From Metabacillus schmidteae (lineage in GTDB: Bacteria > Bacillota > Bacilli > Bacillales > Bacillaceae), in NCBI RefSeq assembly GCF_903166545.1, contig NZ_CAESCH010000001.1:1430001-1494000 (forward strand): a stretch of DNA of 64,000 nt, given 5' to 3'. Both the position numbers and the translations under genes were made by a program. Shown here piece by piece: positions 27,121-35,609 of this stretch. The notes beneath the pieces were generated by a model. It was not told the origin of the DNA, did no database searches, and saw nothing but the letters and a program-made list of their open reading frames with translations. Numbering within the stretch: position 1 is the stretch's first letter; each line of letters begins with the position of its first letter.

Positions 27121-27576
27121 ATGACTATTTGTTCCGTTCGTTTGCAGATTTTCTTGGAGCTGCAGGCTGTGAATAAGGAGCTCTGCTCAAAGTTTGAGTC
27201 ATGCTTAGGAGCAAGCCCTTCTCGTGTGGAGATTCTTCATTATTTATTGCAGCATGAGGAAGTTACCCAATCAGCATTGCAAGGGGAAGTCAATATCGAT
27301 GCCGCCGCTGTTACCAGACATTTAAAGCAACTTGAGGCTGCCGGTACGATTGTGCGCTATAAGAAGTCAAATGATCAGCGAGCTACATGGGTGAAGCTGG
27401 AGGAAGAAGCGAAGCGTCACATCAAGCAATCATATCAGGAAAAAAGCCAGTTCGTGAATGAGACTCTTGCTGGCTTTACAGAAGCAGAGCTAGAACAATT
27501 TTTACAAATGCTGAACAAGGTCAGGGTAAATGTGTCCAGTGTCACAAAGAATCAACTAGGAGGAGAAAACGAATGA
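27121..27576 (+). CDS. MarR family transcriptional regulator
   Basis: 151 residues with the winged-helix pattern SPSRVEILHYLLQHEEVTQ, then AAAVTRHLKQLEAAGTIVRY and KSNDQRATWVKL. It likely represses its own operon by binding the TTGAT/ATCAA array in front. ATG 27121 is placed 8 bases after AAAGGGG; the ATG at 27115 is too close. Its stop overlaps the next gene's start by four bases. The operon with a nitroreductase and a small monooxygenase is like B. subtilis quinone- or diamide-responsive MarR units. Confidence 0.87.
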   Translation: MTICSVRLQIFLELQAVNKELCSKFESCLGASPSRVEILHYLLQHEEVTQSALQGEVNIDAAAVTRHLKQLEAAGTIVRYKKSNDQRATWVKLEEEAKRHIKQSYQEKSQFVNETLAGFTEAELEQFLQMLNKVRVNVSSVTKNQLGGENE

Positions 27577-28217
27577 ACCAAACACCTATATATAATAAAG
27601 AAGCTTTTCTACAAATCGTAGAGGATCGTCGTGCCATCCGTACGTATGATGAAAACGTGAAAATTAGCCAGGAAGAAATGTCTGAAATACTCTCAGCAGC
27701 AACTAAGGCACCATCATCAGTCAATTTACAGCCTTGGCGTTTTGTTGTGATTAAAAGCCCTGAAGCAAAAGCAAAGCTTGCACCGCTTGCCAAATTCAAT
27801 CAGCAGCAAGTGAAAACCTCTTCTGCAGTAATAGCTGTTTTTGCTGATATGAATAACCTCGACTATTTGGAAGAAATCTATGGAAAAGCGGTAGAGCATG
27901 GTCTAATGCCCCAAGAAGTAAAAGATCAGCAAGTACCCTCTATCCGTAACCTGCTTTCATCTATTACGGAACAGGCAAATAGGGAAACAATTTTAATTGA
28001 TAGTGGTTTAGTATCGATGCAGCTAATGCTGACTGCAAAGGCATATGGCTACGATACATGTCCGATTGGCGGATATGAGAAAGATCAAATCGCAGAAGCA
28101 TTTGATTTGGATAAGGACCGTTATGTTCCAGTCATGCTGCTTTCTATCGGTAAAGCAGTAGATACAGGCTACAAGTCCTATCGTATGCCGGTAGAACAAA
28201 TTACAGAATGGAAATAA
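27573..28217 (+). CDS. Nitroreductase family protein
   Basis: 214 residues with nitroreductase (FMN, NAD(P)H) patterns: EDRRAIRTYDENVKI near the N-terminus, ATKAPSSVNLQPWRFVVI for FMN phosphate binding and a C-terminal CPIGGYEKDQIAEAF. It reduces quinones or nitro compounds by two electrons. It overlaps MarR by four bases (ATGA), with GGAGGAG inside the MarR end, so the two are translationally coupled. Confidence 0.9.
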   Translation: MNQTPIYNKEAFLQIVEDRRAIRTYDENVKISQEEMSEILSAATKAPSSVNLQPWRFVVIKSPEAKAKLAPLAKFNQQQVKTSSAVIAVFADMNNLDYLEEIYGKAVEHGLMPQEVKDQQVPSIRNLLSSITEQANRETILIDSGLVSMQLMLTAKAYGYDTCPIGGYEKDQIAEAFDLDKDRYVPVMLLSIGKAVDTGYKSYRMPVEQITEWK

Positions 28218-28230
28218 GGAGAGAGAAACT

Positions 28231-28524
28231 ATGATTATCATCCACGCTAAAATGTCAGTTAAACCAGAGAAAAAAGAAGAATTCCTTCACGAAATTGAAG
28301 CAGTTATGGCGGGGAGCCGTGCAGAAGCTGGTAATAACAGCTACGACTTATTCCAGGATCCAAAAGATACTAACAGCTTTATTATGGTAGAAAGTTGGAA
28401 GGACATGGAGGCTGTCCAGGCCCATAATGCAAGTAGTCACTTCCAAAAATTCAGCGCAGCTGCTAAGGAGATGGTAGGTGCTCCATTGAAAGCAGATGTT
28501 TTTCAAGCCGAGAAATTAAATTAA
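28231..28524 (+). CDS. Antibiotic biosynthesis monooxygenase (ABM) domain protein, putative quinol monooxygenase
   Basis: 97 residues forming one ferredoxin-like ABM domain: IIHAKMSVKPEKKEEFL, NSYDLFQDPKDTNSFIMVESW and AHNASSHFQKF. Members such as YgiN oxidise quinols without cofactor. AAGGAGAG precedes the ATG 13 bases after the nitroreductase stop. Together with the nitroreductase it may form a quinone redox pair controlled by MarR. Confidence 0.88.
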   Translation: MIIIHAKMSVKPEKKEEFLHEIEAVMAGSRAEAGNNSYDLFQDPKDTNSFIMVESWKDMEAVQAHNASSHFQKFSAAAKEMVGAPLKADVFQAEKLN

Positions 28525-28529
28525 TTTAA

Positions 28530-28560
28530 AAAGGATGACCATGACGGTCATCCTTTCTAT
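28530..28560 (+). terminator. Terminator of the MarR-nitroreductase-ABM operon
   Basis: AAAGGATGACC and GGTCATCCTTT form an 11-bp stem with a 5-nt loop, followed by CTATTTTT. Confidence 0.9.
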
Positions 28561-28794
28561 TTTTACACAAATGTTGCCATATGCCATACCGAAAACCTGT
28601 TACTCTCCGATATAGGCAAATGAAAATTGGATTGAAAAAATGTGTAATGACATTTGCAATGGATAATGACAACAGTCAACTAAATGTTCGCAGTTGTTTG
28701 GTCGTCTAATTCCCAAATTTATCCCCTTCTAATTAATAGTTAGTTAACGATATACAATATGTCTGGTAAAGTTTATTTGAAAGGGACGACTATC

Positions 28795-29047
28795 ATGTTT
28801 AAACAAATTATGGGTGAATAAATAATTAAGGAAGTTACGATTACCCATCTTTTTGTTGAAGATAAGCTATTACGAAAAGGTGCTTTAATGAGAGATGGAG
28901 TTGTCGTTTGGCAGTTCCCATCTTATTGAGCTAACGGGTCAGTAGTTGAATATCAATCTTCAGCAATTGAGCGCTTTTTCTGAAGATGAATGGCGATCTT
29001 ACTTTACAAAAGGGCAAAATTTCTTAAAAGAGGTGAGGGTATCATGA
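28795..29047 (+). pseudogene. Decayed small gene of unknown family
   Basis: An ATG after AAAGGGACG starts a frame with stops at 28819 (TAA), 28927 (TGA) and 28981 (TGA). Reading through them gives soluble protein-like text: EVTITHLFVEDKLLRKG, MRDGVVVWQFPSY and, after a one-base shift near 28978, SEDEWRSYFTKGQNFLKEV. Its final stop overlaps the start of the next gene (TATGA), suggesting a former translationally coupled pair. I do not recognise the family. Confidence 0.6.
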
Positions 29048-29364
29048 AAAGAAAATATCCTATTTTATTCGCAATTATATTAATTGGATTATTGTATGCG
29101 TTTAGTTCTTCGGAGGATGAGCTAACAGATGTAATTGAAACAGAAAATTCTAGTTTTATAGGAACAATCAAGGAAATTAGCGGTAACGGGGCCCTCGTTT
29201 CTGCCAAAATATATGAGGGTAACCCAGAAGGCAATGTGTTTGTTGACCTTTCTCTTAATAACACATTCAAGGTCGGGGACAAGATAAAAGTAGAATTTGA
29301 TGGAAGGGTTTTAGAATCAAATCCAGCCCAAATAAATACACTTTCTGTTGAATTAATTGAGTAA
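29044..29364 (+). CDS. Small lipoprotein-like or membrane-anchored protein, unknown function
   Basis: 106 residues with an N-terminal hydrophobic helix (about 5-19) and an extracytoplasmic beta-rich domain (SSFIGTIKEISGNGALVSAK, VGDKIKVEFDG) that looks like a short OB-fold, similar to DUF3221-type Bacillus proteins. There is no lipobox Cys, so it is anchored by the helix or cleaved. GAGGTGAGGG lies before ATG 29044; the longer frame from 28990 has none. It overlaps the end of a decayed gene. Confidence 0.7.
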   Translation: MKRKYPILFAIILIGLLYAFSSSEDELTDVIETENSSFIGTIKEISGNGALVSAKIYEGNPEGNVFVDLSLNNTFKVGDKIKVEFDGRVLESNPAQINTLSVELIE

Positions 29365-29458
29365 TAATTCTTATAGATTTTTAACCGACTTTAGATGTTA
29401 CATCCCTATAGTGTTATTCAACACTATGAGAGTGGCACGTGAAAAAGAAAACTAATCT

Positions 29459-29502
29459 AAAAAAGGATGTGCGAAAATCTTGAAGATTTTCACACATCCT
29501 TT
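29459..29502. terminator. Bidirectional terminator between the small protein and GPH symporter genes
   Basis: AAAGGATGTG(CG)AAAATCTT and AAGATTTT(CA)CACATCCTTT form a long stem with two mismatches. The genes on both sides point toward it. Confidence 0.88.
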
Positions 29503-29527
29503 ACTACAGTAATAATAAGGTTGAAAT

Positions 29528-30919
29528 TTAAACGTTCGTATTTAATCTCTCTTCTAATTCAAGTTTAATCTTAGCTTCATTTTTTTCATATTTAATATAT
29601 TTAAACATGATCACTGCTCCCACAATAAAGAAAATTGCCGGTAACCAAGTGAAGCAAAATTTAATGGCTGCCAATGATTGAGGCGTTTGTGTCGTATTAG
29701 CCACATAACCAGCAGCATCTAAAATTAATGATGGAATAAAGCTGCCTAATCCTGCACCTAATTTGATACAGAAGGAAATTCCAACTGCTGTTAAAAATCC
29801 ACTAGCTCTTATACCATTCTTCCACTCGCCATAGTCGACTGTATCTGAAAGCATGGCAAACGGTAAAGTTACTGCAATACCCGTACCTAGTGAAGCAACG
29901 ATCCATCCAATAATAATTAACGTGATGTTACTTCCGGAGAACCCGATAATAACTTGACCAATGGCAGCCAATGACAATCCAATAATTTGTGTATGCGATT
30001 TTATAAAGCGTTTAACTAGAAAAGAAAGTATTGTTATCGAAACCATTTGAACAACCACAAGACCATTTAAAATAGCGGCCAAATTCTTATAACCCAAATT
30101 ATACTCGCTATAATAAATCACTGTCGACGCTCTGGCTGTGTTTCCTAACCAATAAAAGATAAATACTAAAACTAATGTAATCCATGGCCAATTTCCTTTA
30201 ACAGCACGGAAACTTTCACGAATCGAAATTGATTTCTTAGATTGTGTAGTACCAATTTCTCTTGTTCCGCTAAAAGCGAAAAGAAGAAGCAGAACAGCTA
30301 CAACTGCAAAAATACCTACTGTTACACTAAATCCTAATTCATCGTTACCTCGTCCAAAGAAGGCAACCAAAGGAAGGGTAAACGAAGCCGTAATAACATA
30401 CCCAATCATTCCTCCGTTACTTCTCCAAGAATTTAAGCGAACTCGTTCATTTGAATCATAAGTCAAATTCGGAAGTGCCGATGACATGGAAGCACTGATA
30501 CCTGTGTAAACAACACCAGCTAATATATATGTGATTAATGCATAAATTGTTTTTCCATTTGTTGATAGATCTGGAACTAGAAAAGCCAGGAAAACGAAAA
30601 CTCCAAACGGTACGGAGAGCCATAACCAGTAAGGACGACTTTGTCCCCATCTAGTACGCGTATGATCAATAACAATTCCCCAAATTGGAGCATCTAAAGC
30701 ATCGACAATTCGAGCTACAAGTAAAATCATCCCTGCTGCTGCTACAGAAATTCCTAATACATCTGTATAAAAATACATGATATAGCTCGTTAAGGTACAG
30801 TAGAGTAAATTCCCTGCTGTATCGGTACTAGCGAAAGCCAATATTCGCTTTAATGATAATTTCGACTGTTTTGATTCGCCATTATGCATGGCTTCAAGTT
30901 CTTTATGTGCCATCGCCAT
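29528..30919 (-). CDS. GPH family glycoside/pentoside/hexuronide:cation symporter
   Basis: 463 residues and 12 membrane helices. The GPH/MelB patterns are visible: FASTDTAGNLLYCTLTSYIM, the loop DALDAPIWGIVIDHTRTRWG with RPYW after it and, late, LPFAMLSDTVDYGEWKNGIR with the conserved DYGEWKTG-like motif. It imports a glycoside or oligosaccharide with Na+ or H+. It is downstream of the DUF5695-like enzyme with only 3 bases between, so it supplies that enzyme's substrate. GCAGGAGGTT precedes the start. Confidence 0.92.
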   Translation of the reverse strand: MAMAHKELEAMHNGESKQSKLSLKRILAFASTDTAGNLLYCTLTSYIMYFYTDVLGISVAAAGMILLVARIVDALDAPIWGIVIDHTRTRWGQSRPYWLWLSVPFGVFVFLAFLVPDLSTNGKTIYALITYILAGVVYTGISASMSSALPNLTYDSNERVRLNSWRSNGGMIGYVITASFTLPLVAFFGRGNDELGFSVTVGIFAVVAVLLLLFAFSGTREIGTTQSKKSISIRESFRAVKGNWPWITLVLVFIFYWLGNTARASTVIYYSEYNLGYKNLAAILNGLVVVQMVSITILSFLVKRFIKSHTQIIGLSLAAIGQVIIGFSGSNITLIIIGWIVASLGTGIAVTLPFAMLSDTVDYGEWKNGIRASGFLTAVGISFCIKLGAGLGSFIPSLILDAAGYVANTTQTPQSLAAIKFCFTWLPAIFFIVGAVIMFKYIKYEKNEAKIKLELEERLNTNV

Positions 30920-30922
30920 TTT

Positions 30923-33319
30923 TTATCCAACCTCCTGCTCGTTTTTAACTAATTGAAAGCGTCCGTCTGCATAAAGAATTTCACTTACTAATTCTCCATT
31001 TTTTGAAATAAAGTGTGAATCTACATCATAAAAATGATATTCCGTTGGGTATGGAGCATAACTATGAATTAAAAGTCCCTGTTCTGTATGTTCAATACAG
31101 CCGTTTATTACTTTTATTTGATTGTTTTCTACATACAAAAATGTTTTTTGACCAAATCCGTCTAGATATGCGGCAAGTTCCTCTCCCATATCCCAGTCAG
31201 AAGTTTCCTCTTCTTTGTTAAACAACTTCGAAAAGATTCCGCCATCTCTATAAAATGTTGATTGTCCAAACCGATTTCTTGATAAATCAGGACGATTCAC
31301 ATTTGGCCCGGCAACACTATAGGTAGATGCTGCTTCACCGGTCGTTAATCTCTTGTCAGTAGCCTTTGCGTCCGTATCATAACAATATAAAATTCCGACC
31401 GTAGCTCGATAAGCAGCCTTTAAATAACGTGGATCATGTAATTTTTCATAGACCTTCAGAGTGGCAGCTGCCGTTAAACCACCCCATAAAGAGTGAATCA
31501 TATAAGAAAGTGCTTCCCACCAGCGATCAGGATTTTGAGCTCTAAAATCATTAGAAAAACCTATGTTGGCTATCAATAATTCTCCGTATTTTTTAGCAGC
31601 TTCAATATGGCCGGAACTTGCTAATGCACCTGCTGCAGGACCAAATCCAGCGTTATCATAAAAATGTTCAGTTACCGCTGCTTTAAAAGAATTACTTTCA
31701 TTTGCTACATTGGTAGCAATATCAGACCATAAAGCATTGATTTCATCATATTTATCCGTTAATCCTCGTCTCTTTAATTCATCTAACAAGCCATTAATAT
31801 ATAAGAAGAATGTCCCCAACATCTGAGCTTCTTCTTTTCCTCTTTCCGTGTGATGTAAGTCAGGGTTTACGCGTAATGTAAATACATCTGCGGCCCACTC
31901 TAAATAAGTATCAGGGCTGTTATACTTTAAAATACTTTGATCAAACTGTGACAACAAATAAAAAACATGACCTATATATTCAAAATCCATGCACCGGTAG
32001 AAATCGCCGTAAAGGAAGGCTGGCTTTGTAAAATCTCCATTAATAAACCATTTAGGTCGAATATAGTTCACACAACTTTCTTCTACCTTTTGCACCTCAG
32101 ATTGATCAGTGGTACCTAATAAATTCTTCTTCAAGACAAAGCTTAGTTTTCCTAGAGACTCTCCTTGATTCGAAATAGGGGTATAGGAAAATGGAGTTTC
32201 TCCATCAGGTCCGCTATAGAGAACATTGCTGACATATTTTGCTCTATTGGCGATGATGTTTTGAATTGGTTTCATCACATTCACAATAACGCTATCCATT
32301 TTGCCATTATCTAGCTCAATAGAAACTTTAAGCTCACTAGGTTCCTCAAATAGTAAAGTCGCTTGATAACCGCTTTCATTTTTATGAATAGTTGACATGA
32401 TATTTTGTACCTTTACCACATCGTTTTCACTTTTATACTCTACATAAGCATCCTTTAAAGATCGATTGGAAGGTAGACTAAAAGAGAAATCATATGGTTG
32501 GTTTGTAATGGCAAGAGGTTCAAAGTTATAGACAGGATGTCCATGCTTCTTACCAACCTCATAGAAATCCTCTTGATCATCAAATGCTTCCAGTACAAAT
32601 TGCCAGTCTTTCGTTTCATTTGCTTTCATTGAAAAGCCGTCTTTACAATAGATCCAATCAGAATTAGTAAAGTCTTCAGGATACCCGCCTGCAAATACCA
32701 GTTGATGGAATAAAATGCCGTCTAATGAAGGAGAAGCATTTTCAAAAAAAAGATTTTTATATTCACAGTAGGTTCCTACTGAATTTGTTTCTCCATTTAG
32801 CTGGTAGATTCCAAGATGTGGTGCAGTATTACTTCGTCGTACACATGCTAACTTAGTAAAACTTTTTGAAATAGAAGGAAAAACGGCTGTTGAGTGCCTT
32901 GTTTGCATATTTAAATCATTCATGCGATACATGACATAAGCAAATGAGGACCAAACACTAAAATCTGAAATATAGACTTCACTACTTGTTCGATTGACTA
33001 ATTGAATCGTCCAGCGTAAAGAGTCTTCTGATTTGCTCAAGTCATAATGAAACATGACCGCTACTTCATCAAAATCATATGTGACTGTTGTCAGTCCAGC
33101 AGATTCGCTTAATTTTCCTTGGGTTTCATGATTTGTATACTTTTTATCGTTTATGGTGATGGAAAAATTCCCGAATAATTTATCTTTATCATCATAATGT
33201 ACGATTTCTAGATAGTTCTCATCCACGACCCAATTCATCTTGTATGGATCATTTTTTAAGATTAATTTTGATACATTTCCATTTGGGCAGAACTCAATCA
33301 TATAGTTTTGATTTTCCAT
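30923..33319 (-). CDS. Large DUF5695-like carbohydrate-active protein
   Basis: 798 residues, no signal peptide. The N-terminal half is beta-rich (sandwich-like, with IHYDDKDKLFGNF-type strands); the C-terminal half from about 430 is helical with repeated Trp/Tyr/Asp-rich segments (RCMDFEYIGHVFYLLS, NPDRWWEALSYMIHSLWGG, FYRDGGIFSKLF), as in (alpha/alpha)6-barrel glycoside hydrolases. I think it matches the DUF5695 family, but catalytic residues cannot be named. Context supports an intracellular enzyme for an imported oligosaccharide. AAGGAG is 7 bases from the ATG. Confidence 0.72.
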   Translation of the reverse strand: MENQNYMIEFCPNGNVSKLILKNDPYKMNWVVDENYLEIVHYDDKDKLFGNFSITINDKKYTNHETQGKLSESAGLTTVTYDFDEVAVMFHYDLSKSEDSLRWTIQLVNRTSSEVYISDFSVWSSFAYVMYRMNDLNMQTRHSTAVFPSISKSFTKLACVRRSNTAPHLGIYQLNGETNSVGTYCEYKNLFFENASPSLDGILFHQLVFAGGYPEDFTNSDWIYCKDGFSMKANETKDWQFVLEAFDDQEDFYEVGKKHGHPVYNFEPLAITNQPYDFSFSLPSNRSLKDAYVEYKSENDVVKVQNIMSTIHKNESGYQATLLFEEPSELKVSIELDNGKMDSVIVNVMKPIQNIIANRAKYVSNVLYSGPDGETPFSYTPISNQGESLGKLSFVLKKNLLGTTDQSEVQKVEESCVNYIRPKWFINGDFTKPAFLYGDFYRCMDFEYIGHVFYLLSQFDQSILKYNSPDTYLEWAADVFTLRVNPDLHHTERGKEEAQMLGTFFLYINGLLDELKRRGLTDKYDEINALWSDIATNVANESNSFKAAVTEHFYDNAGFGPAAGALASSGHIEAAKKYGELLIANIGFSNDFRAQNPDRWWEALSYMIHSLWGGLTAAATLKVYEKLHDPRYLKAAYRATVGILYCYDTDAKATDKRLTTGEAASTYSVAGPNVNRPDLSRNRFGQSTFYRDGGIFSKLFNKEEETSDWDMGEELAAYLDGFGQKTFLYVENNQIKVINGCIEHTEQGLLIHSYAPYPTEYHFYDVDSHFISKNGELVSEILYADGRFQLVKNEQEVG

Positions 33320-33385
33320 CTCGCAACTCCTTTTTAAAAATGTTTGAATTGAAAATCGCGTAAAATTAAGGAAGTAAGCGTTTCA

Positions 33386-33480
33386 TGTAAACGTTCGACT
33401 TAATTATAGCAAAGGGGAAAATAAATTAAATAAACGATTACAATGAGTTTTGATACTTTTTCACTTTTGATGGTATAATT
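33386..33480. promoter_or_regulatory. Divergent control region of the glycan locus
   Basis: Plus strand: -35 TTGATA (33450) and -10 TATAAT (33474), 18 bp apart, for the AraC gene. Minus strand: -10 TATAAT (complement of 33403-33408) for the enzyme operon. cre-like sequences are AATAAACGATTACA at 33429-33442 (12 of 14) and, more weakly, TGTAAACGTTCGAC at 33386-33399. Confidence 0.55.
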
Positions 33481-33519
33481 ATCTTACAATGGGAACTTAT
33501 ACTAAGGAGAGTACAATCA

Positions 33520-34395
33520 GTGAATGATCAATTAGTAATATCTATTGCTATTCCACCATTTCCTATATTTATTGAAGGGAACTTGACTGAGTATGGAGTA
33601 GGTGCTTGGCATCCTGACAGAAGAAACCTGGAATATTTTGATTTGATCTTTGTTAAAGAAGGAGCTTTATATTTAGGAGAAGAAGGTGTGGATTATACCA
33701 TTCGAAAAAATGAAATGTTGGTTTTATTACCGAACAAGCACCACTATCCATTAAAAGCAACAGATGAAATAACTAAATTTTATTGGATTCACTTTTATAC
33801 CACTGGCCATTACGTACAAAGTCATCAAGCCAAACAACTGGAGTCAAATATCCCAATTCCTTCGCTTCATTTTCATAATAAATTCCATACCATTCATCTA
33901 TCTAAAAAATCTCAGCTTATTGATACGGATGAAATCTATCAGAAAATACAAGAGTTACTAGCTGGAACGACAAAAAAGGATACAAATATATCTTTTTGGG
34001 ATTTACAGCAACGTTTTTTTTCTCTCATAAATCTCTTAGATGGACAACAACACGCAAAAGATTCGAGCGTATTAATTGCCGAGAAAGTCGAACAATTTAT
34101 TCGTGAACATTTTCAAGAAGATATTACAAATGACACGTTAGTTACTAAATTCAATCTACATGAAAACACACTTGCCAAATATTTGAAGCAGTATTACGGA
34201 TATACCCCTATGGAATATTTAAAGGAATATAGGTTAGAACATGCCAGGAATCTTCTAATTAAAACGGATTATCCTGTAGAACAAATAGCGGAACTATGCG
34301 GGTATAAATGGGGACCTTATTTTTCAAGATCATTTAAACAAAGATATAATATTTCGCCACTTAAATATCGAAAAAATCATATAGGGAAAGAGTAA
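33520..34395 (+). CDS. AraC family regulator of the glycan locus
   Basis: 291 residues. A cupin-like sensor half (about 15-150; EYFDLIFVKEGALYLGEEG, NEMLVLLPNKHHYP) is followed by a double HTH (TNDTLVTKFNLHENTLAKYL, then VEQIAELCGYKWGPYFSRSF) and ends PLKYRKNH. It is divergent from the DUF5695-GPH operon and likely activates it when the substrate is present. GTG start after AAGGAGAG with 8-base spacing. Confidence 0.9.
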   Translation: MNDQLVISIAIPPFPIFIEGNLTEYGVGAWHPDRRNLEYFDLIFVKEGALYLGEEGVDYTIRKNEMLVLLPNKHHYPLKATDEITKFYWIHFYTTGHYVQSHQAKQLESNIPIPSLHFHNKFHTIHLSKKSQLIDTDEIYQKIQELLAGTTKKDTNISFWDLQQRFFSLINLLDGQQHAKDSSVLIAEKVEQFIREHFQEDITNDTLVTKFNLHENTLAKYLKQYYGYTPMEYLKEYRLEHARNLLIKTDYPVEQIAELCGYKWGPYFSRSFKQRYNISPLKYRKNHIGKE

Positions 34396-34545
34396 GGATT
34401 ATTTCAGAGCTTTAATTGAAACACCTTGGTGAACACGAAAATATCAGTATGAAATTCAATAACATTCTAATATTATTGGGCGTAATACTTTACAATCCCA
34501 TCTGTTATACTATTAAAATTGATATTGGAAAGAGGAGAGAATTAC

Positions 34546-35274
34546 ATGTTAGTCGGTCATATAAAGGAAATTATTCGCCATCCGGTAAAATCATTTCGTG
34601 GAGAAAGTGTCCAACAATCTAAAATAATGGACTATGGTCTATATGGAGACCGCAGTCATGTTTATTTAGATGAAACAAAGAAAGGAGATTTCTTAACCAT
34701 CACATATTTCAATGAAATGGTTCGATATGAAGCAAAATTTGTTGGAGAAGAATCGATGGATGAATATCCCAAAGTTGAAGTAATCACACCTGAGGGTAAG
34801 GTTTTTGATTGGGATGATCAAGAATTAATTAGTGAAATGGAAAACAAGTCGGAACGAAACATTTCTACTAAAAAATATACTCCTTCACATGTCCCAATTG
34901 GACCAATTGCTGAAGAACATGTTCTACTTGCAACAGATGCCTCATTACATAAATTGCAGGAACTATGGGGGAAAGATGAAGTTGATTCAAGACGTTTTCG
35001 TCCAAATTTATTTATTTCGTTAAAGGATAAAGTGCCTTTTATTGAAGAAGAATGGATGGGCAGACGTATTAAGATCGGAACTGAAGTAGAAATGAAATTC
35101 GTTGAGTATTGTAAAAGGTGTATGATTATTACTGTTAATCCTGAAAATGCCGAACGAGATCCGAGTTTACATAGGACGGTTATAAAAGAAAGAAACAATA
35201 TTTTTGGTGTTTATGCTTCTGTAGTTAAAACAGGGGACATTCATGTAGGGGATGAAATTCATCTTCTTGATTGA
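34546..35274 (+). CDS. MOSC domain-containing protein
   Basis: 242 residues with the MOSC beta-barrel layout: IIRHPVKSFRGESV, YGLYGDRSHVYLD near the start and RRFRPNLFISL, then FVEYCKRCMIITVNPENAERD, where the Cys of CKRC corresponds to the reactive cysteine seen in mARC and YiiM-like sulfur-carrying proteins. It may take part in N-hydroxylated compound reduction or molybdenum-cofactor sulfur chemistry. AGAGGAGAG precedes ATG 34546; it is monocistronic. Confidence 0.88.
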   Translation: MLVGHIKEIIRHPVKSFRGESVQQSKIMDYGLYGDRSHVYLDETKKGDFLTITYFNEMVRYEAKFVGEESMDEYPKVEVITPEGKVFDWDDQELISEMENKSERNISTKKYTPSHVPIGPIAEEHVLLATDASLHKLQELWGKDEVDSRRFRPNLFISLKDKVPFIEEEWMGRRIKIGTEVEMKFVEYCKRCMIITVNPENAERDPSLHRTVIKERNNIFGVYASVVKTGDIHVGDEIHLLD

Positions 35275-35425
35275 ATTTTATGATTTCTGTGAATTATTGA
35301 GAAGATGTAGAGATAGGTTACAAACTCAAGTTCGTATAGCTAAATAAATACTGGATAATAGAAGGGGGATAGGAAAGAGAATATTCCCTATTATTCTATT
35401 AATTTACCTTCAATTTAACACAGTG

Positions 35426-35470
35426 AACGTCTTAAACCTTTGAAAGTACGGGAATAAGACGTTTTTTATT
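35426..35470 (+). terminator. Terminator-like hairpin, member of a dispersed pair (see 42908)
   Basis: AACGTCTTA and TAAGACGTT close a 20-nt loop and are followed by six T. Flanks resemble 42908-42955 beyond the stem, including GAACGAACGAAAAT after it. Confidence 0.7.
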
Positions 35471-35570
35471 ATGTCAGAAACGAACGAAAATAAAATAGTT
35501 ACCTATTGTTCCCTAAAACCTATTATAATTAAAACTATTAAATCTGAATATTTAAAAAAGGAGAGTTATT

Positions 35571-35584
35571 TGTAAACGTTTACT
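35571..35584 (+). promoter_or_regulatory. cre-like site (CcpA) before the AAHS transporter
   Basis: TGTAAACGTTTACT matches the cre consensus at 13 of 14 positions and lies 26 bases before the start codon, so it overlaps the leader or promoter. Confidence 0.7.
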
Positions 35585-35609
35585 GCATATTTAATAGGAG
35601 GATAACGAA

